Positions 35,101-44,727 are shown, numbered from the stretch's first letter. The stretch is 64,000 nt of DNA from Accumulibacter sp. (GCF_036625195.1 NZ_JAZKUG010000001.1:3968001-4032000), one strand, 5' to 3'. Made by a program: numbers and translations. The notes: generated by a model from the sequence alone, not told the origin.

Positions 35101-35840
35101 GGAAAGTGGCGATCCGGCGTGCCGGCTTGTTTTTCGGACTGACGGTGGCGGAATCATTGAACGCCGGCAATGTGGCTCGATTGAAGGATCAGCTGGCTAC
35201 TGAGGCGAGCTCCAGGCTTGCTCCCCTTCAGGATTACGCCAAGGCACTGGCCTTCAAATGGCGGACCTTCGGCATTGCCGGGCAGGATTCTGATCGGATC
35301 AAGACAGCCGAAGGTGCCGCCGCCCTGCTCCTCAGCATGACGGCGCCCAATGCCGACGTGATCAGCACCCTTGCGGGCGCGGCGATCGCGACGACCGAGG
35401 CAGCCTATGGGCAGACCATCGGCAAGGCGAAAGCGCTTGACGAAGCTTTGAAGACGACGGACTGGGAACTCTTCACCGCCGTGATCGCGCTCGTGGATCA
35501 CCGCAGGATTGCCGCCCAAGCGATGCGGGAACGGCTGGCGGAGATCCTGGCGAGTGACGAGCACGCCATCGGCCTCAGGGCTGCCCTGGCCGAGCAAAAG
35601 AACAAGGCTTTGAAGCTGTTGACGGAAGCACCTCCGCCCCCGCCCGCGCCGGTCGTGCCACCATCACCCCCGATACTGCCCATACCGCCAACGCCGGGGG
35701 TTCGCGTCGTGCGTGAAGTCGCAAGGAGCGACCTTGCTCTTGCTGATGCGATCAATTCCCTGGATGAAATTCGCGCGGAGCTTGCCAAGGATGCCGACTA
35801 TCGACTGAGCATCTCGTGGAAAATCACGAGGAAGGGCTAA
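32160..35840 (+). CDS. pglY: BREX type 2 ATPase PglY
   Basis: The protein has 1226 residues. Walker A GSFGSGKSHF is at about 70-79 in an AAA-like N-terminal domain, with LFLDELILWLASRA (Walker B) at about 263-276. The long remainder has helical repeats and a Pro-rich linker near 1160-1180 (PPPPPAPVVPPSPP). This is the large ATPase of Pgl/BREX-2, equivalent in role to BrxC of other types. It starts inside the stop of the PIN remnant and ends four bases before pglZ. Its motor or scaffold function in exclusion is inferred from the family. Confidence 0.9.
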   Translation: MTLIRELIPIPERVHQGDFVLKLSDGVRAADETLGNYVVTPQLAQAFDNALAFIQSALATRQSKAAYLHGSFGSGKSHFMAVLNLLLAGNTRARSIKELASVVTRSNAWTEDKKFLLVPYHMIGARNMESAILGGYADHVRSIHPDAPVPGFYLAEGLFRDAQQLRARMGDDAFFGKLNEHAGSTDGWGELSGGWDAGSFEAAMLESPRGDERTRLVGDLISCFFSAYASVARSSSGGQGEAFVSLDDGLSILSRHASELGYDGVILFLDELILWLASRAADVAFVSSEGSKLSKLVEAANADRPVPLISFVARQRDLRELVGDNMAGAMQMQFADVLKYWEARFHKIILEDRNLPVIAQARVLKPATEAARQVLDAAFEDFANRSRTVTDTLLTSNADREMFRLVYPFSPALVQTLVAVSSVLQRERTALKLMLQLLVDRRDDLELGQIIPVGDLWDVIVDGDEPFSDAMRLHFDNAKRLFRQKLVPLLERAHGVVWEDLRKPQADAAVDPVRARNFRNDARILKTLLLAALVPEVESLKALTAQRLAALNHGSVKSPIPGREAQDVLKKCRDWAGEVGELKITDEQNPVISIQVTGVDIEPIVKGAEGHDNTGNRRRKIREMLFGELGIPDRNELFTCFSFWWRGTLREVEVLYENVRELADDRLRGRDGAWTVILDFPFDEPNRTPADDLARLDRYSGEGSQTLVWLPAFLSEKALKDLGRLVVLDYILTGERFNDYAAHLAQVDRAQARSLAKNQRDQLQQRLKQYLEVAYGIAQDPREAVDQKLGVADQFRTLDRTFQPQAPVGANLREGFSNLLDQLFTHRYPAHPQFETEIRIAVLKKVEAELVRALEDKDRRVHVADRALRQLTRAVVNPLRLGNMGATHLVLENHWRTHFLQRQAADGEPGAPITVARMRQWIDDPSPMGLLPEVQNLIIHAFATMTNRSFFLNNGPYPPTLENTPNELELREQALPGEEDWKVAIRRAGLFFGLTVAESLNAGNVARLKDQLATEASSRLAPLQDYAKALAFKWRTFGIAGQDSDRIKTAEGAAALLLSMTAPNADVISTLAGAAIATTEAAYGQTIGKAKALDEALKTTDWELFTAVIALVDHRRIAAQAMRERLAEILASDEHAIGLRAALAEQKNKALKLLTEAPPPPPAPVVPPSPPILPIPPTPGVRVVREVARSDLALADAINSLDEIRAELAKDADYRLSISWKITRKG

Positions 35841-35844
35841 GCCG

Positions 35845-38694
35845 GTGAATGTATTGCTCAACCCGTCGGTGCGCCAGATCGTCGCCCAGGTCGATGCGGT
35901 TCTGCGCCACGATCGAACGGCAGCGGTGATCGCCATTCGTGCGCAGCACGACGAAAGCTGGCCATCGACGTTGGCGGTTGGCGAGCGGGAGTTTTCAGTG
36001 GCCTGGTGCCCGTCGCCGATTGCCGTCCGGGAGCAGCTGCTGGCGCTTGCTGACGGGGCGATGGACGATCCAGGCCCGGTGTCCAGCGAATCGCCCGGAA
36101 AATTGCCTGGTCTGGTGGTATTGACGCCTCTGCCCGATCATGTGCTGGGCGCCGACGTGCTTGCACGGTTTTCGCGTGGCAAGGTTTTTTCGGTTGAAGC
36201 GTGGGATATGTTGCGCCATGCGTTTCAGGCCAGGGCAATCGATTCGCGGCTTGCTCGCTGGCCCTGGGTTGCCGAGGCACTGTTGGAGAATCTGCCGGCA
36301 GGGGGCTATCCGCCAGTCGCCGGCGGCGTTCTCGATGTTGACGCGGCCTGGTCGCAGGTCTTGCGCTGCGTTCTTGGGATGACCACCGAACATGGGGGGC
36401 GTCCCGACCTCGCTTCGGTCTTGCGCTGGACCCTCTCACCCGAGGCAACACGTCGCTATGGCGATCTTCATGAGAAGGCACGCCAACAGGTCGGTGAATG
36501 GCTGATCGAGATTCTCGGTTCCTGTGGACGGTTGGTCGCCCAGGTGCTGGAGGCGGGCTACGGCGGCGAGTTGATGCCGATCGCCCTGGTGTGCGGCATG
36601 GTCCTCAAGCGGCCTGACGATACGCCGCTTGCACCGGAATTGCTGGCCGCGGCTGTGCGTCTGGAGCGCTACACCGGCGGGACGCCAATTCCGCTGCGGG
36701 AGGGACTGCGTTTGCATGCGGCGGCCGTCCAGGTCGCAAAAGCCATGGATGCCTCGACTCTGATGCCTGTCCTCGATGTGGCAGACCAGCTTGTGGCATC
36801 GCTTCACCTGATGGCGTTCGCCGAAAGATCCAGCGACTTGCCTTCGGGGTTCAGCGCACGCCTGAGCATTTTCGCCAACGCAATTACAGAATTTCTCGCA
36901 ACAGGGCCCGAGAAGAAGCCGGCTGCTCGCGCGGCTGCCACGGCCGCGGTGCTGGTCGCGGGCGGCGCCGTCAGGGAGCATCGCCTCGCAGTTCATCAGG
37001 CAAACCGTGTGCGCCGTGTCGAGATGGCCATGCGGCTGGTCCGCTGGCTGTCGAACGCTGAGCCCGGCCCACACATCGGGCTGGATTCGTTGGCGAAGTC
37101 CCATGCCGACGAAGGCGCATTTGCCGACTGGGCTCGCCTTGCCTTGATGGGAGGCGATGACCTGGCTGTCGTGACTCGTGCCTACAGTGCCTTGCGCGAA
37201 GCGGCCCGGGTCAGACGCGAGTCCTCGAACAGGCAGTTTGCGGTGGCTCTGTCGGCCTGGAATCAGGGGGGATGCCCAAAGCTCGACCCTATCGTCCCGG
37301 TAGAGCAGATCATCGCCGACGTGCTCGCTCCCGTGGCAACGCTGGCGCCGGTGCTGCTGCTGGTCGTCGATGGCCTGTCGTTTCCGATTTATCGGGAACT
37401 GCTTGAGGATGCACAGCGACAAGGCTGGAATGAAGTCTTGCCGAGTGCGCAGGACAAGGCATCGGTTGGCCTGACCACCATTCCATCCATCACCGAGATC
37501 TCCCGCACCAGCCTGTTTTGCGGAAAACTGCTGCAAGGTCAGGCAGCCAACGAGAAGACCGGCTTTGCCCAGCATCCCGCACTCGTCCCCCTCGTCGCAT
37601 CGAACCGGCCTGGTGCCAGACCGGTCTTGTTCCATAAAGCTGAGCTGACATCGGCCAGCGATGGCGTCACCCTGTCCGAGGTGGTGCGCGATGCCATCGG
37701 CAGCCGCGAGCGAAAAGTCGTGGCCGTTGTCTTCAATGGTGTCGATGATCACTTGTCGGGCTCGGCTCAACTGAACCACCGCTGGGCGCTGGATGATCTG
37801 CGCCTGATCAAGCCACTGCTCTACGAGGCACGCAACGCCGGGCGCCTGGTTCTGATCACTGCCGATCATGGCCATGTGATCGACGAGGCTACACATGCCC
37901 TGGCGAATCCGGCGCAGGACAAGACCGTTGCGAGCGGTTCAGATCCCGCAACGGGTGATCGCTGGCGGACTGTTGCCGGCGCTCCTGTCTCTGCCGAAGA
38001 GATCATGCTCTCCGGCGGGCGGGTGATGACACCGCATGGGCAACGGCAGGTCGTCGTTCCGTGGAGCGAGACGCTGCGTTATGGCTCGCGGAAAAACGGC
38101 TACCACGGCGGCATCAGTCTCCAGGAAATGCTGGTCCCCATCACGCTTCTGACTACTGGCAGTGTGCTGCCAGAGGGTTTGCGCCATGCACCCAGCACCG
38201 CACCCGCCTGGTGGGAGCTTGCTGCCGAGACAAGCCCTGCATCCCCCGGCTCGCAGCCTCTGGCCAAAGCGCTCAGCAGGAAGACCAAACCGCAAACACC
38301 AGTAGCCTCGGGACAGCAGTCCTTGTTCGAACTGCCAGCGCTTGAGGTGGTTCAGGCCACGGCAGTCGAGCCGGACTGGATTTCTGCGTTGCTTGAATCA
38401 ACGGCATTCCTGTCGCAGAAACAGTGGGTGGCTCGATCTGGTGTGACGGATGAAGAGATCCGTTCGCTGCTTGAAGCCCTGTCGGAGCGAGGCGGAAAAG
38501 TGTCCAAGCAAGCGCTGGCTGCACGCTTGGGCATGCCTTTGCTGCGGGTTTCGGGCTTCGTCAGTGCAGCGCGTCGCCTGTTGAACGTAGACCAGGCTCC
38601 TGTGCTGACCCTCGATGAAGCGGAGGGGACGGTCGGGCTGAATCGAGCGCTCCTTGAGACGCAGTTTGGTGGGCGCACCGGGAGAGCACAATGA
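35845..38694 (+). CDS. pglZ: BREX type 2 alkaline-phosphatase-superfamily protein PglZ
   Basis: The protein has 949 residues, starting at GTG 35845. The PglZ domain is recognisable at about 500-740: metal-site VVDGLSFPIYRELL, TTIPSITEISRTSLFCG, and ITADHGHVIDEATHA with the His/Asp of the alkaline phosphatase fold. The N-terminal half is helical and the C-terminus has a small winged-helix-like end. PglZ is present in all BREX types and is essential for defence; its exact chemistry is not fully known. It overlaps brxD by four bases. Confidence 0.92.
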   Translation: MNVLLNPSVRQIVAQVDAVLRHDRTAAVIAIRAQHDESWPSTLAVGEREFSVAWCPSPIAVREQLLALADGAMDDPGPVSSESPGKLPGLVVLTPLPDHVLGADVLARFSRGKVFSVEAWDMLRHAFQARAIDSRLARWPWVAEALLENLPAGGYPPVAGGVLDVDAAWSQVLRCVLGMTTEHGGRPDLASVLRWTLSPEATRRYGDLHEKARQQVGEWLIEILGSCGRLVAQVLEAGYGGELMPIALVCGMVLKRPDDTPLAPELLAAAVRLERYTGGTPIPLREGLRLHAAAVQVAKAMDASTLMPVLDVADQLVASLHLMAFAERSSDLPSGFSARLSIFANAITEFLATGPEKKPAARAAATAAVLVAGGAVREHRLAVHQANRVRRVEMAMRLVRWLSNAEPGPHIGLDSLAKSHADEGAFADWARLALMGGDDLAVVTRAYSALREAARVRRESSNRQFAVALSAWNQGGCPKLDPIVPVEQIIADVLAPVATLAPVLLLVVDGLSFPIYRELLEDAQRQGWNEVLPSAQDKASVGLTTIPSITEISRTSLFCGKLLQGQAANEKTGFAQHPALVPLVASNRPGARPVLFHKAELTSASDGVTLSEVVRDAIGSRERKVVAVVFNGVDDHLSGSAQLNHRWALDDLRLIKPLLYEARNAGRLVLITADHGHVIDEATHALANPAQDKTVASGSDPATGDRWRTVAGAPVSAEEIMLSGGRVMTPHGQRQVVVPWSETLRYGSRKNGYHGGISLQEMLVPITLLTTGSVLPEGLRHAPSTAPAWWELAAETSPASPGSQPLAKALSRKTKPQTPVASGQQSLFELPALEVVQATAVEPDWISALLESTAFLSQKQWVARSGVTDEEIRSLLEALSERGGKVSKQALAARLGMPLLRVSGFVSAARRLLNVDQAPVLTLDEAEGTVGLNRALLETQFGGRTGRAQ

Positions 38695-40010
38695 TCAGTC
38701 CGGCCCGTCGCTCGGAGATCATCGATGCCTTGCGTCGGGGTACGGTGCCGCGCAATGGCCTGGATGCTTTCGCAGTCGGCGTTGAGCGCTTGCAGGCGAC
38801 GCTCGACGACGAACTCGCGTCGGTCAGTTCGGGGCGCGCCGTGTTCAAGGCGCTGCGCGGCGAATATGGCAGCGGCAAGACGTTCTTCGGTCGCTGGTTG
38901 CAGGAACGCGCGCGTGCCGCCGGCTTCGCCAGCAGCGAGGTGCAGATCTCGGAGACAGAAACCCCTCTGCATCGAATGGAAACGATCTATCGTCGCCTGA
39001 TCGAGCGGCTTGCCACGGCCGACGCCGGGGAAGGGGCATTCCGCGGAATCATCGATGGCTGGTTTTACGTTCTCGAGCAGGATGTGCTGGCCGCTGGCCA
39101 GCTTGACCCGAACGATGCGCAAGGGCTGATGGCCGCTACCGGCGTGCTCATGGAACAGCGACTGGCAAGTATCAACAAGGTGGCTCCCGCGTTTTCGGCA
39201 GCCCTGCGCGCGTATCGCGAAGCGGTGGCGCGCGGCGACACGGCCTTGGCCGAAGGCCTAGTGAGCTGGGTATCCGGACAACCGAACGTGGCAGCACAGA
39301 TCAAGCGGGCGGCAGGCCTCAAGGGCGATATCGATCACTTCGGTGCGGCAAGCTTCATCGCCGGGGTCCTGGCGATCCTTCGCGATTCGGGCTACCACGG
39401 TTTGATCCTCGTCATCGATGAGGTCGAGACCTTGCAGCGAATGCGGGCTGACACCCGGGAAAAAGGGCTCAATGGCCTGCGCCAATGGATCGACGAGATT
39501 GATGCGGGGCGCTTCCCCGGCTTGTACCTGATGATCAACGGCACGCCTGCGTTCTACGATGGTCCGCAAGGGGTGCAGCGGCTGGCACCCCTGGCGCAGC
39601 GCCTGCATGTTGATTTCAGCACGGAGGCGCGTTTCGACAATCCGCGCGCAGTGCAAATCCGCTTGCCCAACTTTGACCTGGCATTGCTGTCGCAGGTGGG
39701 TTGCAAGGTTCGCGACATCTTTGCCGAGGTTGCCGTCGATGCGGACCGTGTTCGATCCCTCGTAGACGACCGTTATGTGCATGACCTGGCCGTCGCCGTC
39801 GCAGGAAAGCTTGGTGGAAGGGTCGGGGTCGCGCCACGGATCTTCCTGAAAAAACTGGTCGCTGACGTTCTGGACCGTGTAGACCAGTTTGCTGATTTTG
39901 CTCCCCGTCAGCACTACGCGCTGACGCTTGCGCCCAACGAATTGACTCGTTCCGAGGCCGCAGCCTCGGGACTTTCCAGCATCGATGCCATTGAACTCGA
40001 CGTCGAATGA
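38691..40010 (+). CDS. brxD: BREX ATP-binding protein BrxD
   Basis: The protein has 439 residues with Walker A GEYGSGKTFF at about 59-68 and Walker B LILVIDEVETL at about 239-249, a DUF2791/BrxD-type STAND-like ATPase. It is packed between pglZ and brxHI with four-base overlaps on both sides. BrxD and BrxHI occur together in BREX types 2 and 6. It probably works with the helicase on DNA; the mechanism is unknown. Confidence 0.9.
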   Translation: MISPARRSEIIDALRRGTVPRNGLDAFAVGVERLQATLDDELASVSSGRAVFKALRGEYGSGKTFFGRWLQERARAAGFASSEVQISETETPLHRMETIYRRLIERLATADAGEGAFRGIIDGWFYVLEQDVLAAGQLDPNDAQGLMAATGVLMEQRLASINKVAPAFSAALRAYREAVARGDTALAEGLVSWVSGQPNVAAQIKRAAGLKGDIDHFGAASFIAGVLAILRDSGYHGLILVIDEVETLQRMRADTREKGLNGLRQWIDEIDAGRFPGLYLMINGTPAFYDGPQGVQRLAPLAQRLHVDFSTEARFDNPRAVQIRLPNFDLALLSQVGCKVRDIFAEVAVDADRVRSLVDDRYVHDLAVAVAGKLGGRVGVAPRIFLKKLVADVLDRVDQFADFAPRQHYALTLAPNELTRSEAAASGLSSIDAIELDVE

Positions 40011-42112
40011 GCGAGGAGCCAGCAGCCTTTGATCGCCTGCATCCAGCCGTTCAGCATCACATCGTCAATTCGCTGGGGTGGAATGGGCTGCGTCTTACGC
40101 AGCAGGCGGCAGTAGGCCCTATTCTCGATGGGCAGCACTGCATCCTTTTGGCCCCCACGGCCGGTGGGAAGACCGAGGCGGCGATATTCCCCGTTCTCTC
40201 GCGGATGCTGTCGGAAGACTGGCGCGGCTTGTCCGTGCTGTATGTTTGCCCGATTCGCGCACTCCTGAACAACCTGGAACCTCGCCTTTCGTACTATTTC
40301 GGCTTGCTGGGACGACGTGTCGGCGTCTGGCATGGCGACATCAGTGACTCGATCAAGAAAAGAGCGATCAAGGATCCTCCGGATCTCTTGCTGACGACAC
40401 CCGAGTCTCTCGAAGGGATGTTGATTTCGGCGAACGACGACAAGCGAAACCTGCTTCTTGACGTCGGCTTGATTATCGTCGATGAACTGCACGCCTTCTG
40501 CGGTGATGATCGCGGATGGCATTTGCGATGTCTGATTCAACGAATGCAACGACTTGCTGGAAAGCGAATCCAGGTTCTGGGCTTGACCGCCACCGTCGGC
40601 AACCCGAAATCATTGATCGACTGGCTGCTTCCAGGCCAAGCAACCACAGTCATCGGCGATGGGCAATCCGGATACGATGCGGATCTCACCATCGACTTTG
40701 TTGCTTCGCTCGAAAATGCGGCAACAGTAATCTCCAGATTGCATGCTGGCGAAAAGCGCCTGGTTTTCTGCGATAGCCGGGCGAAGACCGAAGAACTCTC
40801 GGCATTGCTTCGCGACCTGGGCGTCCGGACCTTTGTTTCTCATTCCTCGTTGTCTACGGACGAGCGCCGGCAAGCCGAGAAGGCATTTGCCGAGGAGCCG
40901 GATTGCGTCATCGTGGCGACATCCACTTTGGAACTCGGAATCGATGTCGGTGACCTGGATCGGGTCATTCAGATCGACGCCCCTGCTTCAGTAGCGTCCT
41001 TTCTCCAGCGCATGGGGCGAACGGGTCGGCGCAAGGGAACGATGCGGAACTGTTTGTTCCTGGCGACGGACGACGAGGGGTTGATGATCGCCAGTGCGAT
41101 CGTTCGCCTCTGGCGCGAAGACTTCGTCGAACCGATAAATCCTCCTGTCACGCCATGGCATTTGGTCGCACAACAGGCAATTGCGCTGATCCTGCAGCAC
41201 CGTGGGTTGGCGAGAGCTGAACTTCAAGCGGAATTGACTGATCTCTTTTTTGACCTCGACTCGAACAGGATTTCGCGGATCATCGGCACGATGCTTTCTC
41301 GTTCCATTCTCTGGGAGGATGAAGCAATCGGCGGCTTGATCGGTTTGGGCGCAACCGGCGAAGATGAATTCGGCCGACGCCACTTTGAGGCGATCGTTTC
41401 CACCTTCAATTCTCCGTTGCTACTGACCGTTCTGCATGGTCGGCGCGAATTGGGTTTTGTTGACCCAGTGAGCGTTCGGGCAAATGAGGAATCGGCGCCG
41501 ACGCTGATTCTGGCTGGCCGATATTGGCGAGTGGTGACTTCGGACTGGAAGTCGCGCGTCGTCCATGTCGAGCCGAGCGAAAACAGGGGGAAGGCCTCGT
41601 GGCTGGGATCGTCAAGAGCACTTCGCTTTGAACTTTGCCAGAAAATGAAGGCGCTCCTGATTGATCGCAAAGTCCCGGCCGTTCTCTCGAGTCGGGCACG
41701 AAATCGACTCGACCATGTGTCATCGTCGTTTGCCTTCCTCGAGACCGGCAGGACTACCGTTGAAAAAACGGTTGCCGGTAACCGACCGGAGTGGCGATGG
41801 TGGACATTTGCGGGCAACGCGGCCAATTTCTTGTTGGCCGAAATGATGAGCTTCGCCGGGAACAAGTCAAACACTCACGACAATTTGTCTATCAAGCTGA
41901 CTTGCCCAGCGAACGTGGCAGAGGGAATGACATTGCCTCCCGAGCTGACGCAACAGGGAGAAAAGCGGATAAGGCAAATCGGCAAGGATCTGAAGTTCAG
42001 TTTGTGCCTTGAGGACGATGATGTTTCCAGCGTGGTGAAATCTCGCTTGCTCGACTGGAGAGGGGCTGCATCCATTATGGAACAAATAGTGGTGGTGTCC
42101 GGGGAAGGTTGA
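40007..42112 (+). CDS. brxHI: BREX ATP-dependent helicase BrxHI
   Basis: This is a 701-residue superfamily 2 helicase, Lhr-like: motif I LLAPTAGGKTEAAIF, motif II IIVDELHAF, motif III LGLTATVGN, motif V-VI VATSTLELGIDVGDLD and QRMGRTGRRKG. A helical C-terminal domain follows. It is the last gene of the pglW-pglX-...-brxD-brxHI operon. Base composition falls toward its end. Ten bases after its stop a truncated oxidoreductase gene begins, which marks the right side of the imported block. Confidence 0.92.
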   Translation: MSEEPAAFDRLHPAVQHHIVNSLGWNGLRLTQQAAVGPILDGQHCILLAPTAGGKTEAAIFPVLSRMLSEDWRGLSVLYVCPIRALLNNLEPRLSYYFGLLGRRVGVWHGDISDSIKKRAIKDPPDLLLTTPESLEGMLISANDDKRNLLLDVGLIIVDELHAFCGDDRGWHLRCLIQRMQRLAGKRIQVLGLTATVGNPKSLIDWLLPGQATTVIGDGQSGYDADLTIDFVASLENAATVISRLHAGEKRLVFCDSRAKTEELSALLRDLGVRTFVSHSSLSTDERRQAEKAFAEEPDCVIVATSTLELGIDVGDLDRVIQIDAPASVASFLQRMGRTGRRKGTMRNCLFLATDDEGLMIASAIVRLWREDFVEPINPPVTPWHLVAQQAIALILQHRGLARAELQAELTDLFFDLDSNRISRIIGTMLSRSILWEDEAIGGLIGLGATGEDEFGRRHFEAIVSTFNSPLLLTVLHGRRELGFVDPVSVRANEESAPTLILAGRYWRVVTSDWKSRVVHVEPSENRGKASWLGSSRALRFELCQKMKALLIDRKVPAVLSSRARNRLDHVSSSFAFLETGRTTVEKTVAGNRPEWRWWTFAGNAANFLLAEMMSFAGNKSNTHDNLSIKLTCPANVAEGMTLPPELTQQGEKRIRQIGKDLKFSLCLEDDDVSSVVKSRLLDWRGAASIMEQIVVVSGEG

Positions 42113-42122
42113 CTGGAAAGCC

Positions 42123-42259
42123 ATGAATCCGGCTCCCCATCTGGCGCTGATCGGTGCCGGCGTCGCTGGCCTGTCCTGCGCCACGGCGCTGCAACAGGCT
42201 GACCCCCAGGTCAAAGTGTTGGACAAGAGTCGCGGCGCGGGCGGACGCATGAGGACGCG
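42123..42259 (+). pseudogene. 5' fragment of a renalase-like FAD-dependent oxidoreductase
   Basis: It begins MNPAPHLALIGAGVAGLSCA with the FAD-binding GxGxxG, then VKVLDKSRGAGGRMRTR, typical of the first 45 residues of renalase-type amine oxidoreductases. At 42260 the sequence switches abruptly to the inverted 5' end of nifH. The frame runs on into nonsense to 42308. The rest of the gene is not in the window, so this is a recombination breakpoint. Confidence 0.8.
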
Positions 42260-42483
42260 TCGAGTTCGAGGTCCTCGACCGAACCGGCCTCGGCAGCCAG
42301 GCCCATGACCGAGTTCTGCGCCTTGCTGTGCAGGATCAGTCGCGTCGAATCGGCCCTCGGGTCGCAACCGACGATCATCACCTTCTTGCCGATCTCCGCC
42401 AGCGCGGCGACGAGGTTCTGGGTCGTGGTGGACTTGCCGATACCGCCCTTGCCATAGATGGCGCCCTGACGAAGTTTTCCCAT
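42260..42483 (-). pseudogene. Truncated second nifH copy (first ~75 codons)
   Basis: It encodes MGKLRQGAIYGKGGIGKSTT and continues to GSVEDLEL before being cut by the renalase-like fragment at 42260. It differs from the intact NifH by a few residues (K to R in CDPRAD, S to A in HSKAQ). It keeps the ribosome site and leader to 42561, where an IS1634-family element is inserted. It is not functional and is a scar of the duplication of this region. Confidence 0.93.
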
Positions 42484-42565
42484 GATGCAATCTCCTTGTT
42501 GAAGTCCTGCGTTGAAATCATCTGAAGCAAGGAAGAATCCCGCGCTCCTGACGACAGCTGTGCAC
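42260..42565. repeat. Copy B of the nif promoter region, part 1
   Basis: This is a direct repeat of 20455-20760 (nifH 5' end plus leader down to the -12 box). It ends in TGCAC, where the IS1634-family element starts at 42566; GCAC recurs at 47935-47938 on the other side. Confidence 0.9.
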
Positions 42566-42631
42566 ACCCGAGTTCGACAAAAATACGGCTAAGTGATTGT
42601 TTGTGCGCAATTCACCGGTTCGGAATTGGCA

Positions 42632-43603
42632 CTACAGACGTCTAGCGGAGGGCTCGGGCAGGGCGACGGTGTCGAACAGCTCCTTCTGTTGGGGGGTGAT
42701 GGCGGACAGGCCGGAGGCTGACTGGCGTTGATGCAGCGTGACCTGGTGGTACTGGATGTGGCGGGCGATCTCCAGGGCGCGCTCCGGGGAGAGGGGGCTG
42801 GCCTTCGCCTTGAGGCGCAGGCGCAGCACCCGATAGAGCAGCAATGCCAGGAAGCAGATCAAGGCGTGCGCCCGGATGCGATCCGGCAGGCGGTGGAAGA
42901 CCGGCGCGATTTCGATCTCGGACTTCAGAACACGGAATCCTCGTTCGATGTCCGCCAGCGCCTTGTAGCGCGCCACGATCTCGGCCGGGGGAGAATCCGG
43001 AACGTTGGAAACGAGGATCAGCTTGCCATCCATGAGCCGCGCGCGCCTCAGCGCCCGTTCGTCGATCTCGTAGGTGAACACCTCGGAGGCGAGATTGACC
43101 TTGATGATGTGCGCCAGATGCGCGTCAGCGACCGCCTTGTAGAAACGGGCGATCGTGCCGGCGTCTGACAGCTTCTTGCCCGGGTGTTTCTGGCCGGCCT
43201 CCTGGCCATCGAGTTTCTCCGCCCACTGCGCGGCATCCCTCTCCAGCGCCGCAATGCGCTCATCGCGTACGCGACCCTGCTCGCTGGCCCTATCGGGGCG
43301 ATGGGCAACGATCAGACGAAACCCCTCCCACTTCAGCTCACCAAAGACCTCTGCCGTCGCCGGCCGGCAACTCTTCTCGTGGAACGGGGTGAGCAGGCGG
43401 TCAAAATCCCCGTAGCGCCGCGCCGGGACGGCCAGAATGAACTCCAACGGCTGATCGCCGACGCGCAGCGCCCGGATGGCTTCGAGATTGTCGAGACTCA
43501 GCAGACCCCGATCGGCGACCAGTACCACGCGTTTGATCGGATAGCGTGCCAACACTTTCTCGATCGTCGGCACCAGCGTCGTCGTCTCGCCGGTATTGCC
43601 GGC
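42632..43603 (-). pseudogene. IS1634-family transposase, C-terminal part
   Basis: There are 323 codons (AGNTGETTTLVPTIEKVLAR, VADRGLLSLDNLEAIRAL, YKALADIERGFRVLKSEIEI with the catalytic Glu region) ending PEPSARRL. It is the 3' part of the gene that begins at 47779. Joining 47779-47072 with 43603-42632 and counting the 5-bp target repeat once gives one open frame of 559 residues. Confidence 0.88.
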
Positions 43604-43726
43604 TGTTAGTGGCTGCGAAGAACCGCGGATATCTGGCGCGCAAAGATGGCGAAGAATGGTTGACTGTTGAGGTCGACATAAAAAGGGGCCGCTGAGGCCC
43701 CTTGAAGTCTGAGCGACCGGCGATGT

Positions 43727-43969
43727 TCAGAATGGGGGTTCGTCAGGCCAGTCGTCGGCTGTGCTGTGGTTACCGGGAAGTGTTTCGCCCGGACCGGTGC
43801 GTTCATCTCGCAGCAGATCGAGGAGCGCGAGGTCGTAGTGGGCCCAGATGCGGTCACGCAGATCTTCGAGCAGTTCGACGACGGCCAGCGCCTGCTCCGG
43901 GGTCCAGTCGGCACAGATCAGGAAATCGAGCCCAGCGCCCAGTCCGGAAGGCAGGTGATAAGGCTTCAT
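43727..43969 (-). CDS. Small accessory ORF of the IS21-family element
   Basis: The protein has 80 residues: MKPYHLPSGLGAGLDFLICA, then DWTPEQALAVVELLEDLRDRIW and an acidic tail. Its ATG overlaps the istB stop (ATGA at 43966-43969), so it is translated with istB. The middle reads like a helical segment found in many transposon-associated small proteins. I do not know its function; regulation of transposition is a guess. Confidence 0.55.
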   Translation of the reverse strand: MKPYHLPSGLGAGLDFLICADWTPEQALAVVELLEDLRDRIWAHYDLALLDLLRDERTGPGETLPGNHSTADDWPDEPPF

Positions 43970-44727
43970 GCGGCAGCCCCGACGGTGGATCGACGTTTCT
44001 GGGTGCGCTGCTCCGTCCGTTCCTGCGCCTCCTTGCGCCGATAGGATTCCCCCTTGATGGCGACGATCTCGGCGTGATGAACGAGACGATCGATCAGGGC
44101 GACGGTACAGGCCGCATTGGGGAAGACCTCCGACCACTCGGAGAACGAACGGTTGGTCGTGATCAGCGTGCTGCGGCACTCGTGGCGCCGGTTGACCAGC
44201 TCGAAGAGCAGATCGGCGTGGCGGTTCGAATACGACAGATAGCCGACCTCGTCGATCACCAGCAGCGCCGGCGCCGCATAATGACGCAGTCGCCGGCGCA
44301 GAGCCGAATCGCTGTCGATCGCTGCCAGGTCGCCGAGGAGCTGACCGGCGGTGGTGAACAGCACCGTATGCCCGGACAGGACGGCCCGGTGTGCGATGTT
44401 ACGGGCGATCGTCGACTTGCCCAGCCCACTCGCCCCGACCAGAATGGCATTGCTCGCGCTCTTCAGGAACTCCAGGCTCATCAACTCGCTGATCGCTGTC
44501 CGATCGCACTGCTCCGGCCAGTCCCAATCGAAATCCGCGAGCGGCTTGAAGCGACCGATGTGCGCCTCGGCGAGACGGCGCTCCAGACTGCGCCGGGCCC
44601 GTTCGGTCTCCTCCCAAGTCAGCAAGGGCTCGACCCAAGCGCACTCGGCCAGCTCCGACCAATGCGCCAGCAAGCCGTGCAGATGCAAGGCTTCCGCCCG
44701 TTTGCGCAAGGCCTCACTCGGGATCAT
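43966..44727 (-). CDS. istB: IS21-family helper ATPase IstB
   Basis: The protein has 253 residues with Walker A GASGLGKSTIARN at about 98-110, Walker B ALLVIDEVGYLSYSNRHAD, and TTNRSFSEWSEVFPN. It is an AAA+ protein assisting the IstA transposase in target DNA remodelling. It overlaps istA by 14 bases and the next small ORF by four. Confidence 0.93.
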   Translation of the reverse strand: MIPSEALRKRAEALHLHGLLAHWSELAECAWVEPLLTWEETERARRSLERRLAEAHIGRFKPLADFDWDWPEQCDRTAISELMSLEFLKSASNAILVGASGLGKSTIARNIAHRAVLSGHTVLFTTAGQLLGDLAAIDSDSALRRRLRHYAAPALLVIDEVGYLSYSNRHADLLFELVNRRHECRSTLITTNRSFSEWSEVFPNAACTVALIDRLVHHAEIVAIKGESYRRKEAQERTEQRTQKRRSTVGAAA

